A stretch of 40,879 nucleotides of DNA, taken from positions 1 through 40,879 of the forward strand of contig ONWU01000016.1 in NCBI GenBank assembly GCA_900321655.1. Direction: 5' to 3'. The DNA comes from an uncultured Bacteroidales bacterium (GTDB lineage Bacteria; Bacteroidota; Bacteroidia; Bacteroidales; UBA932). The position numbers and the translations under genes were made by a program. Position 1 is the first letter of the stretch. Each line of letters opens with the position of its first letter. The notes below the pieces were generated by a model. It had not been told where the DNA came from. It ran no database searches and saw only the letters and a program-made list of their open reading frames with translations. Below, one piece after another: positions 34,730-40,879 of the stretch.

Positions 34730-35886
34730 AAAGAGAAGTCTGGTTGGATTTTCTGCGGGTCACGGCCTGCTTGATGGTGATGGTTATCCATAGTACGGAG
34801 CCCTTTTATCTTGGGGGCGAGGGAGGACTCATCCTGTCGGCCACGGATGCCTTCTGGGTGGCCGTCTTCGAGGGCATCTGCCGCTGCTGCGTGCCGGTTT
34901 TTCTGGTGGCATCGGCCTATCTGCAGTTCCCGTTGCACTATTCTACCGGAGAATTTTTCCGGCGCCGTGCCGTGCGCATCCTGGTTCCGATGGTGATCTG
35001 GACGGTGGTTTATGCGCTGGCTTTCGGGGATCCGGTGCAGAACTTCAAGGGCCTGCTGCTCAACTTCAACTATGCGGCCGGTCACCTCTGGTTTGTGTAT
35101 ATGCTGGTGGGGGTGTACCTCATTATGCCCCTCCTCTCTCCCTGGGCCGAGAAAGTGTCCTTGAAAGAGCTGGAGGTATATCTGGGAATATGGCTGCTCA
35201 CGACGCTTTTTCCCTTCATCCGCGAGGCGGCCGGGGGAGAGGCTCCGCTCATTCAGGCGGCCGACGGCTTGCCCGCCCAGGCCCTGTTCCCGCTGTGGGG
35301 TGAGGCCTCCTGGAACCCCTTCGGCCTGTTTTACTATGTGAGCGGCTTCTTCGGTTATCTGCTGCTGGGCCTGTACCTCCGCCGCTTTGTGGGAGACCGG
35401 CGCTGGCTCAAACTGGCCGGCTGTTCGCTCTTCCTGCTGGGTTTTGCGGCCATTGTCGGTGGCCTGCTCCGCCGCTTCTCCGATACTTCCGACGGGTTCC
35501 CGCTCGCCGGCCCGCTGTCCACTGCCGTGGCCTGGGAAACTCCCGTCACCTTCTGCGGCCTGCCCGTTGTGATGACCACTGTGGGCATCCTTCTGCTGTT
35601 CCGCTCCTGGTTCTCCGGATGCTCCGAAGAATCGGCGTTCTATCGCCGTGTGATCCTGCCCCTTTCCAAGGCCGGTTACGGGATGTACCTTATCCATATG
35701 CTGGTCCTGGCCCAGTTCTCCGGCTGGTTCCGTAGCTGGCTGGGCCTGGGCTCCGAGGGCGTTCTGGGCGCCTGGACCACCCCGGTCCAGATTCTCTCCA
35801 CGACCCTCTGCAGTTTCGTGGTGGTCGGTCTTGTCGCCGTCCTTCTCCAGCGCATTCCCCGCGTAGGCAAGTATCTGATGGGCTAG
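34726..35886 (+). CDS. Acyltransferase family 3 membrane protein
   Basis: 386 residues with about ten hydrophobic segments. The N-terminus WLDFLRVTACLMVMVIHS carries the family's D-x-x-R and the histidine at the end of the first helix, and RRAVRILVPMVIW is the typical RxxR/P motif. A late GYGMYLIHM matches the family's penultimate helix. It should transfer an acetyl or similar group to a sugar of the cell envelope. The start overlaps the birA stop (ATGA). The first copy of the 102-bp palindromic element begins 18 bases after its stop. Confidence 0.9.
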   Translation: MKREVWLDFLRVTACLMVMVIHSTEPFYLGGEGGLILSATDAFWVAVFEGICRCCVPVFLVASAYLQFPLHYSTGEFFRRRAVRILVPMVIWTVVYALAFGDPVQNFKGLLLNFNYAAGHLWFVYMLVGVYLIMPLLSPWAEKVSLKELEVYLGIWLLTTLFPFIREAAGGEAPLIQAADGLPAQALFPLWGEASWNPFGLFYYVSGFFGYLLLGLYLRRFVGDRRWLKLAGCSLFLLGFAAIVGGLLRRFSDTSDGFPLAGPLSTAVAWETPVTFCGLPVVMTTVGILLLFRSWFSGCSEESAFYRRVILPLSKAGYGMYLIHMLVLAQFSGWFRSWLGLGSEGVLGAWTTPVQILSTTLCSFVVVGLVAVLLQRIPRVGKYLMG

Positions 35887-35904
35887 GGCCTTTTTTGTCT
35901 CCTT

Positions 35905-36006
35905 CCTGCCACCCGTAACGCGTTTTAGGGCCCTGGTGCGTAATGCCTGGCTCACGCGAGCCACTAGTTACGCGTTTTAGGGGTCTAATGCGTAGTGGGT
36001 GGCAGG
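35905..36006 (+). repeat. 102-bp cloverleaf palindromic element, copy A
   Basis: The terminal inverted repeat CCTGCCACCC/GGGTGGCAGG encloses three hairpins. Arm 1 has ACGC (35918-35921) against GCGT (35938-35941), with a self-complementary AGGGCCCT in its loop. The centre is TGGCTC (35948-35953), loop ACGC, GAGCCA (35958-35963). Arm 2 has TACGC (35969-35973) against GCGTA (35990-35994). Arms 1 and 2 are direct repeats of each other. GTAG, the tetranucleotide typical of REP sequences, is at 35992-35995 beside the end. It lies between the 3' ends of the acyltransferase gene and the broken glycerate kinase gene. Confidence 0.92.
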
Positions 36007-36026
36007 GAAGTAATGTACAGGGAAGG

Positions 36027-36994
36027 TTAGAAGATGGTTTTGACGGCCGACTGGATGTTGCGGAGGGCGATGGAGGGGGTAAGGGCCTCGCGAAGGGGCA
36101 GATTACGGGGCGAAACTTCCACCACGGGACGGAAGCCGGCCGATTCCAGAGCCTGGCGGTCTTCGATACGGCCGGAGACCAGTGCCACGGGCACGTTTCC
36201 GGCATTCCGCAAAACCCCGAAGGGCACTTTCCCTTGCAGAGTCTGGGCATCAGACCGGCCTTCACCGGTTATCACCAGACGGGCGCCCTCGACGAGACCA
36301 TCCGGGCCCCCAGATAGGCCATAAGGGCGCCACCCAGGCCCCCGGCCGCTCCGGCGCCGGGCATTTGCCGGACGTCCACCCCGGTCTCTTCCTGCATACG
36401 GGCCGCCAGGCTCAACATACGCGTTTCCAGCATTTCCACCTCTTCCGGAGAAGCTCCTTTCTGAGGAGCGAATACCCGTGCAGCGCCGGTAGGCCCCACA
36501 AAGGGAGCGTCTACATCGCAGAGAAGCTCCAGAGAAGTGAGGTTCCTGATGCCAGGAACCGCCATCATACCGGCACCGCCGTCACAGATGGCGCTGCCGC
36601 CAAGGCCTACCAGAAAGTGTCGGCAGCCTTCGGTATAGGCAGCTACCAGCAGTTCCCCCACGCCCCGGCTGGAGGTAACGAGCGGATGACGCTCTTGAGG
36701 CCGGAGCAGCGAAAGCCCGCAGGCCTGGGCCACTTCGATGATGGCCGTTTCCCCTGCCACACCATACCGGGCCCGTACCGGACGGCCCAGCGGATCCGAA
36801 ACCGTAACTTCACGGAGGCTCGCCCCCAGGGCTGGAACCAGCACCTCCAGCGTACCTTCTCCGCCATCGGCCAGGGGCATCCGGATAATCCGGGCCGACG
36901 GACAAGCCTCCTGCACAGCCTGTGCCATAGCCCGGGCCACCTGAGCGGCCGTCAGACATTCCTTGAACGAATCCGGTGCAAGGACGATTTTCAT
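36027..36994 (-). pseudogene. Glycerate kinase, broken by deletion and frameshift
   Basis: Glycerate 2-kinase family (GarK/GlxK). The first frame, from ATG 36994, gives 240 residues with KIVLAPDSFKE, MPLADGGEGT, LGGSAICDGGAGM, FAPQKGA and GAGAAGGLGGAL, then stops at 36272-36274. The next stretch of the family, DGLVEGARLVITGEGRSDAQT, continues in another minus-strand frame from about 36302 to the stop at 36027. Fifteen to twenty residues expected at the junction are missing, so this is a deletion rather than a single-base error. A second shortening appears after residue 144, where about 25-30 residues usual before CDVD are absent, and the usual N of the GGSATND motif reads C. It lies 7 bases after recJ. 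Confidence 0.8.
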
Positions 36995-37001
36995 AGGGAT
37001 T

Positions 37002-38738
37002 TTAGATGAGTTCGTCCCGCTCGCGAATGTCTTTGAGACGGAGCTGGACCGTGGAGGAACCGCGGTAGAAGTTCTCCACAATGGAATAGCAGATATCGAT
37101 GGGGTTGCCGGCCTTGATGTGGTCGTAGTATTCGGCCATATTGAAGCCGATGGCGGCAATTTGCCGGTACGGCTGGGTTTCCTGCATCAGGTCCAGCTTG
37201 AGGTGGAGGCCGCCGGCGCCCACTTTTCGGCCATTACCGGCATCGTAGACATCTTCCGTCAGGAAAACGGGGTTGTTGTTGCCCGGGCCGAAGGGCTGGA
37301 ACTGCTTCAGAAGGCGCGTGAATTTGGGCGTAATCTGGGAGAAATCCAATTTGGCGTCAATTTCCACTACAGGGGTGAGCTCCTCCCGGGTGATGTTGCC
37401 GGAAACAAAGCTGTCCATCCGGCGGCAGAACTCCTCCAGATGCTCCTCCTTCATAGTGAGACCGGCGGCATAGACGTGGCCGCCGAAGTTTTCCAGGAGG
37501 TCTGCGCAGCTTTCGATGGAAGCATACAGATCGAAGCCCTGGACGCTGCGCGCACTGCCGGTGACAAAGCCGTTGCTCTTGGTGAGCACCACCGTAGGTT
37601 TGTAGAAGGCCTCTACCAGACGGGAGGCCACAATGCCCACCACCCCCTTGTTCCAGGTGGGGTTGTACACGATGGTAACGTTTTCCGTGGCCAGAGCCCG
37701 GCCGCTCTGTACCATATCCAGGGCCTCCTGGGTAATTTCCCGGTCTATGGACTTGCGTTCGTTGTTGTTGTCATTGATCTGTTCCCCAATGCGGAAGGCC
37801 GTGCGGTCGTCCGTAGCGGTGAGCAGTTCTACGGCCAGGCGGCCGCTTTCCATTCGGCCGGCTGCATTGATGCGGGGGCCGATTTTAAAGACAATATCGT
37901 CTATGCTGATGTGCCCGGGCTCCAACTTGGCCAGGTTGATCATTGCCAGCAAGCCCTTGCGCGGGTTTTCGTTAAGGCGTTTGAGCCCGTAGTGGGCCAG
38001 GATGCGGTTTTCTCCGGTCATAGAGACCAGGTCTGATGCGATGGAAACCACCTGCAAATCCAGCAGGGGTTCCAGCAGGGAGAACTCCAGCCCATATTTC
38101 TGGACATAGCCCTGGGCCAGTTTGAAACCTACGCCGCAGCCGCAAAGATCGTCAAAGGGGTAGTGGCAGTCTTCTCTTTTGGGGTCCAGGATGGCAACGG
38201 CAGCCGGGAGGGCATCCTCGGGAAGGTGGTGGTCGCAGATAATGACCTCAATCCCTTTGGCGCGGGCATATTCCACTTTGTCTATGGCTTTAATGCCGCA
38301 GTCCAGGGTGATAACCAGGCCGATCCCATTGTCCGAAGCCCAGTCCAGGGCCTTGTAGGAGAGGCCGTAGCCCTCGTCGTAGCGGTCCGGAATGTAGAAA
38401 TCCACCTTCTGGGTGAAGTGGCGTATGAAGGAGAAAACCTGCGCCACGGCCGTGGTGCCGTCTACGTCATAGTCTCCGTATACCAGGATTCTCTCCCCTC
38501 CCGTGATGGCCTGGTGCAACCGCTCCACGGCTTTGTCCATATCCTGCATCAAGAAAGGATCGTGGAGGTCTTCCAGGCGGGGACGGAAAAAACTGCGGGC
38601 CTGCTCGAACGTCTCTACACCGCGCTGGACCAACAGGTCTGCCAGGACCCGGTCTATGCCCAGTTCCGTCGCCAGCTGCGAAGCCTTTTCAGGATCTGCA
38701 GCCGGAATCAGTGTCCACTGACGTTCCGCAATTCCCAT
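37002..38738 (-). CDS. recJ: Single-stranded-DNA-specific exonuclease RecJ
   Basis: 578 residues, DHH superfamily. Motifs: VYGDYDVDGTTA (metal-binding Asp residues), LDCGIKA, ICDHHLP (DHH), GCGVGFKLAQ, and the DHHA1-domain segment GSARSVQGFDLYASIESC plus FGGHVYAAGLTM with the GGH motif. The OB-fold region ends in VQLRLKDIRERDELI. Degrades single-stranded DNA 5' to 3' in recombination and mismatch repair. It has its own promoter 31 bases upstream, inside and just after the aroK 3' end; the broken glycerate kinase follows 7 bases downstream. Confidence 0.97.
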   Translation of the reverse strand: MGIAERQWTLIPAADPEKASQLATELGIDRVLADLLVQRGVETFEQARSFFRPRLEDLHDPFLMQDMDKAVERLHQAITGGERILVYGDYDVDGTTAVAQVFSFIRHFTQKVDFYIPDRYDEGYGLSYKALDWASDNGIGLVITLDCGIKAIDKVEYARAKGIEVIICDHHLPEDALPAAVAILDPKREDCHYPFDDLCGCGVGFKLAQGYVQKYGLEFSLLEPLLDLQVVSIASDLVSMTGENRILAHYGLKRLNENPRKGLLAMINLAKLEPGHISIDDIVFKIGPRINAAGRMESGRLAVELLTATDDRTAFRIGEQINDNNNERKSIDREITQEALDMVQSGRALATENVTIVYNPTWNKGVVGIVASRLVEAFYKPTVVLTKSNGFVTGSARSVQGFDLYASIESCADLLENFGGHVYAAGLTMKEEHLEEFCRRMDSFVSGNITREELTPVVEIDAKLDFSQITPKFTRLLKQFQPFGPGNNNPVFLTEDVYDAGNGRKVGAGGLHLKLDLMQETQPYRQIAAIGFNMAEYYDHIKAGNPIDICYSIVENFYRGSSTVQLRLKDIRERDELI

Positions 38739-38769
38739 AGTAAACCCTGCCCCAAATTAGGGCGTCTTA

Positions 38770-38801
38770 CAAAGATAAGGAATCTGCCGAAAAATTACAA
38801 A
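38770..38801 (-). promoter_or_regulatory. recJ promoter
   Basis: On the minus strand: TTTG (38798-38801), exactly 20 bases, TATCTTTG (38770-38777), then a 31-base leader to the ATG at 38738. The -33 element overlaps the aroK stop codon. One of the best consensus matches in the window. Confidence 0.85.
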
Positions 38802-39292
38802 CAGGAGATAATGATTTCATCGGCTATCTCTTCGGGCGTCAGGCCGATGGTATCGATGGTTACGTGCGCGGCCTTTTCATACAGGGGCAGCCGCTGGGCC
38901 AGGCGCTCTTCCCAGCCTTCGCCCGCGAGAGGGCGCCCCTCCTTCTGCCCTTCCAAATGGGCTCGAAGGGTATCGGCATCGGCCTGAAGATAGATACAGA
39001 GGGTTTTTTCCTGCAGCAGGCCGATGGCTCCGGGCACCGTCACCGTCCCTCCGCCGAGCGCCAGCACAGCCGTGCTCTCGGCGTATTTGCCCACCGTCTG
39101 CTCCAGTGCCTGCTTCTCTTTTCGGCGGAAGCCCTTCTCTCCCTCGGCCTCAAAGATGACCGGGATGGAATGCCCCGCTTTTTTCACAATGATTTCGTCC
39201 AAATCCAGGAAAGGGCAGCCCAACGCATCGGCCACCAGGCGGCCGACGCTGGTCTTCCCGCTTCCCATAAATCCTGTGAGTGCGATTAACAT
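38795..39292 (-). CDS. aroK: Shikimate kinase
   Basis: 165 residues. Walker A GFMGSGKTSVG (7-17), the DLDEII motif with the Mg/shikimate-binding Asp, GEKGFRRKE with the shikimate-binding Arg, LGGGTVT, and the lid QKEGRPL. Converts shikimate to shikimate 3-phosphate with ATP in the cytoplasm. The start is fixed by the P-loop position and lies only 4 bases after a -7 element, so translation probably begins at or near the 5' end of the mRNA. Element copy B lies 39 bases upstream of the start. Confidence 0.96.
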   Translation of the reverse strand: MLIALTGFMGSGKTSVGRLVADALGCPFLDLDEIIVKKAGHSIPVIFEAEGEKGFRRKEKQALEQTVGKYAESTAVLALGGGTVTVPGAIGLLQEKTLCIYLQADADTLRAHLEGQKEGRPLAGEGWEERLAQRLPLYEKAAHVTIDTIGLTPEEIADEIIISCL

Positions 39293-39296
39293 ACTG

Positions 39297-39327
39297 CAAA
39301 GTTACAACAAAACCGGGCTATTGCAAG
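39297..39327 (-). promoter_or_regulatory. aroK promoter
   Basis: On the minus strand: CTTG (39324-39327), 19 bases, TAACTTTG (39297-39304), then 4 bases to the ATG. The -33 element is one base off TTTG and lies only a few bases from element copy B (39331-39432), so insertion of that element set the upstream border of this promoter. Confidence 0.7.
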
Positions 39328-39330
39328 CCA

Positions 39331-39432
39331 TCCGCCACCCACTACGCACTAGAGGCCCAAAATGCGTCACTAGTGGCTCGCGTGAGCCAGGCATTACGCA
39401 TTAGACCCCCAAAACGCGTAACGGGTGGCAGG
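39331..39432 (-). repeat. 102-bp cloverleaf palindromic element, copy B
   Basis: Inverted relative to copy A and in the same orientation as copy C. Ends are CCGCCACCC (one mismatch to the consensus CTGCCACCC) and GGGTGGCAGG. The central hairpin TGGCTC-GCGT-GAGCCA and the two arms with GCGTA/TACGC pairs are kept. By eye about 85-90 percent identical to copies A and C. It starts 11 bases past the stop of the Y1 transposase-like gene (39444) and sits just upstream of the aroK promoter. Confidence 0.92.
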
Positions 39433-39443
39433 ATTCACGGATT

Positions 39444-40367
39444 TCACCGCTGTTTTCCAAAGTCCTTGGCCCGTAGCAGTTGCAAGACCATATGTTCGGA
39501 CAGGTCTGTGGCAGAGGAGATAACATCGGCCGGAAGGTCGTACTCTTTAGACAGCAGAGTGACAAGCCGGCCTTTCTCCTCGTTGGAGAGTTGACGAAGT
39601 TGTCGGCCCGAATAAAAGTTTTGTAGCAGCTGGTCTACTATCTCCTTAACCTCGAATGCGGTAAAATTGAGCGTTTCATTCAGGGATCGGCTCACTTTTA
39701 CGAAAGCCTCGTAATCTTTGACCAAGCGGGATTCGTACTCTTTGGGTCCCTTGAACAGCCTGAGGAAGAGGCTGTTATCTACAAATGAAGAGGGAAGGAG
39801 CCCATATTTGGGATGGAACTGCCAATGGTTTGGAATGGGGATTCGGGATCCCGTCATCTCTTCCAGCTTCCGCTTGGAAAAGGCCGATGCCGGCGTCCCG
39901 GAAATCATATCATTTACGGCCGAATAATGAAGGTATCCCGAGCCCCAGGGATAGCCGGAAGGGATGAACTGTTGCAGCTCATAGGCATTACGGTCCAGAT
40001 AAATGAAGTTGTTCTTCATTTGCTCCGGATTATCCACAGATCTCAGTTTGAACCAATAATCATCCGGCAGGGGCGGGTATCCGTCTTTGCTAAGACGAGA
40101 TGATACCTTTTGTTTAAGATAATCGAATGCAGCCAGACAAGAACTGCCCGTTCCACTGAGCAGGATGTGAACGTGATTGGGCATAAGTGTAAAGTCATAG
40201 ATGGTAATTTCAAACAGGAGGGTGAGAAGTCCTGTTACGGTCATCCCGTATGCGTACTGTTCTGAGTTGTGAAACAGGAATCCTTCTCCCCATCCATCTG
40301 TGCTTAAGTGGTAGTACCCTTTCTTGAGGGAGTGAATGTGATCTCTTTCTGATCTTTTTCTGACCAT
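39444..40367 (-). CDS. Y1 (HUH) REP-associated tyrosine transposase-like protein
   Basis: 307 residues from the chosen ATG. The Y1_Tnp signature LMPNHVHILL puts the HUH metal ligands at His65 and His67. Candidate nucleophile tyrosines follow in FIYLDRNAYE (Tyr123, Tyr129). A GYPWGSG segment and a C-terminal region of about 150 residues, absent from the roughly 150-residue IS200/IS605 TnpA, give the length seen in RAYT-like proteins. Such enzymes cut and join single-stranded DNA at hairpins. The frame is open from an ATG at 40433, but that lies upstream of the predicted transcript start; ATG 40367 follows a good promoter. The flanks are element copies B (11 bases past the stop) and C (upstream), both in the same orientation, the classic layout for a RAYT with its REP elements. 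Confidence 0.87.
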   Translation of the reverse strand: MVRKRSERDHIHSLKKGYYHLSTDGWGEGFLFHNSEQYAYGMTVTGLLTLLFEITIYDFTLMPNHVHILLSGTGSSCLAAFDYLKQKVSSRLSKDGYPPLPDDYWFKLRSVDNPEQMKNNFIYLDRNAYELQQFIPSGYPWGSGYLHYSAVNDMISGTPASAFSKRKLEEMTGSRIPIPNHWQFHPKYGLLPSSFVDNSLFLRLFKGPKEYESRLVKDYEAFVKVSRSLNETLNFTAFEVKEIVDQLLQNFYSGRQLRQLSNEEKGRLVTLLSKEYDLPADVISSATDLSEHMVLQLLRAKDFGKQR

Positions 40368-40402
40368 ATTTTCAGGGCATAGGGTTTTAGGTATGCCGGT
40401 CC

Positions 40403-40434
40403 CAAACTTACGGCCTGTTATGACAAAAAACAAG
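40403..40434 (-). promoter_or_regulatory. Promoter of the Y1 transposase-like gene
   Basis: On the minus strand: CTTG (40431-40434), 20 bases, TAAGTTTG (40403-40410). It leaves a leader of about 30 bases to the ATG at 40367 and excludes the upstream ATG at 40433. A consensus promoter suggests the gene is expressed by the host rather than being silent debris. Confidence 0.7.
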
Positions 40435-40602
40435 GATCGAAAAAAAGATAGTGTTGTTTCACATTCTTTTTTTGGGTTTTAAAGGAAGAATCGCTTAAAA
40501 CTTGAACATGTTTTTGTATATGGAGCCCCGGACGGAGCCGTCAACGTATTAAGAGTAAGCCGTCTTTGATACGGGGGCAGTCTGTATGTGTGATCGGAGC
40601 CA
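40435..40602. other. Non-coding gap upstream of the Y1 gene
   Basis: No coding frame I can support. The part near the promoter is A/T-rich. A small hairpin GACGG (40531-40535)/CCGTC (40538-40542) lies in the middle with a loop too tight (2 bases) to be convincing. With element C and the repeats at 40732-40779 it makes up a 422-base gene-free region. Confidence 0.5.
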
Positions 40603-40708
40603 CCCCTGCCACCCACTACACACCAGAGGTCCAAAATGCGTAACTAGTGGCTCGCATGAGCCAGGCATTACGCACCAGGGCCCCCAAACGCGTAACGGGT
40701 GGCAGGGG
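40603..40708 (-). repeat. 102-bp cloverleaf palindromic element, copy C
   Basis: Ends CCCCTGCCACCC and GGGTGGCAGGGG form a perfect 12-bp terminal inverted repeat, 2 bp longer than in copy A. The central hairpin is TGGCTC-GCAT-GAGCCA, with one loop change relative to A and B. Both arms are present, the left one with CACAC where A and B have CGCAC/CGCAT. It lies between the Y1 gene promoter and the 3' end of the partial gene at the window edge. Confidence 0.92.
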
Positions 40709-40731
40709 ACCGATAAAGTGGCAGGAATAGG

Positions 40732-40779
40732 GCCGAAATAGAACCGAGGCAGGACCAGAAGGCGCCGAAATAGAACCGA
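40732..40779. repeat. 16-bp direct repeat pair
   Basis: GCCGAAATAGAACCGA occurs at 40732-40747 and again at 40764-40779, 32 bases apart, just beyond element C. A nearby GTGGCAGG (40718-40725) repeats the element's end. This may be a relic of earlier insertions or a short tandem duplication. Confidence 0.65.
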
Positions 40780-40789
40780 AAAAGGCTGA

Positions 40790-40879
40790 TTAGAACAGCG
40801 TAGGTTCCCAGTTGCCCATATCGATAGGGTCGTCTGGGGAGTTGGAGTCTTTCAGCAGCTGGGAAGACTGGCCGGTCTG
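40790..40879 (-). CDS. C-terminal end of an unidentified protein (cut by window edge)
   Basis: A minus-strand frame open from the window edge encodes 29 residues (QTGQSSQLLKD, then NSPDDPIDMGNWEPTLF) before a TAA at 40790-40792. The composition (Ser/Gln-rich, then acidic, ending in aromatic and hydrophobic residues) looks like a natural protein C-terminus, but it is too short to identify. Element C and the direct repeats lie downstream of its stop. Confidence 0.55.
   Translation of the reverse strand, partial: QTGQSSQLLKDSNSPDDPIDMGNWEPTLF

Noticed and set aside
39444-40367. The Y1 gene as part of a complete IS200/IS605 insertion sequence
   Set aside because: No TnpB gene is nearby, the protein is about twice the length of IS200 TnpA, and the flanking elements are present elsewhere as independent units, which fits a RAYT better.
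40368-40433. A longer N-terminus for the Y1 protein starting at ATG 40433
   Set aside because: The predicted promoter TAAGTTTG (40403-40410) lies inside it, and the residues before 40367 do not look like part of the domain.
35905-40708. The three 102-bp elements as a CRISPR array or attC-like integron cassettes
   Set aside because: Copies are kilobases apart, one is inverted, there are no spacers or Cas or integrase genes, and the internal fold differs from attC sites.

Overview
The window is a GC-rich, gene-dense chromosomal segment from a member of the Bacteroidota, most likely Bacteroidales. The evidence is TTTG / TAnnTTTG (-33/-7) promoters before many transcription units, Sus-type carbohydrate lipoproteins (GH97), a radical SAM/lipoprotein pair of a kind known from Bacteroidales, and the rpoC sequence. 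No tRNA or rRNA gene, CRISPR array, prophage or classical insertion sequence was seen. The species cannot be named from this sequence.

Left third (1-17.8 kb): the 3' part of rpoC with a strong terminator; a small lipoprotein and a secreted tandem double alpha/beta-hydrolase on the minus strand; cysS-xth-threonine aldolase on the plus strand; a COG2426 membrane protein with a PfkB kinase on the minus strand; a flippase-like membrane protein-aroE-ssb run on the plus strand; ketopantoate reductase-lipoprotein-radical SAM on the minus strand; lysS-RNA methyltransferase on the plus strand. The methyltransferase gene carries a perfect 16-bp inverted repeat inside its coding sequence.

Middle (17.8-28.6 kb): GH13 and GH97 lipoproteins followed by a TGS-uridine-kinase-like nucleoside kinase; then a phosphoribosyltransferase-like gene overlapping an NCS1 cytosine-type permease, preceded by a compact promoter squeezed between two hairpins; then uvrA, which lacks half of its first zinc-binding cysteine set.

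Right third (28.6-40.9 kb): a five-gene minus-strand operon (two deoxynucleoside kinases, acyl-CoA ligase, GNAT, Gfo/Idh oxidoreductase); a plus-strand metallo-beta-lactamase-fold hydrolase-birA-acyltransferase run with start/stop overlaps; a minus-strand aroK / recJ / glycerate kinase group in which the kinase is broken; and a Y1 (HUH) REP-associated transposase-like gene. Two copies of a 102-bp palindromic element flank the Y1 gene and a third, inverted copy lies 3.3 kb away. Each copy has terminal inverted repeats enclosing two homologous hairpin arms and a central hairpin, so a strand can be drawn as a cloverleaf. A second, unrelated palindromic family (shared word TTTTGGGCCAGGTGG) lies between convergent genes at 9.1 and 13.0 kb.

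The most interesting system is this Y1 protein with its cloverleaf elements: a Bacteroidota version of the RAYT/REP arrangement. Next come the in-gene palindrome, the attenuator-like leader of the phosphoribosyltransferase/permease pair, and the radical SAM/lipoprotein pair.
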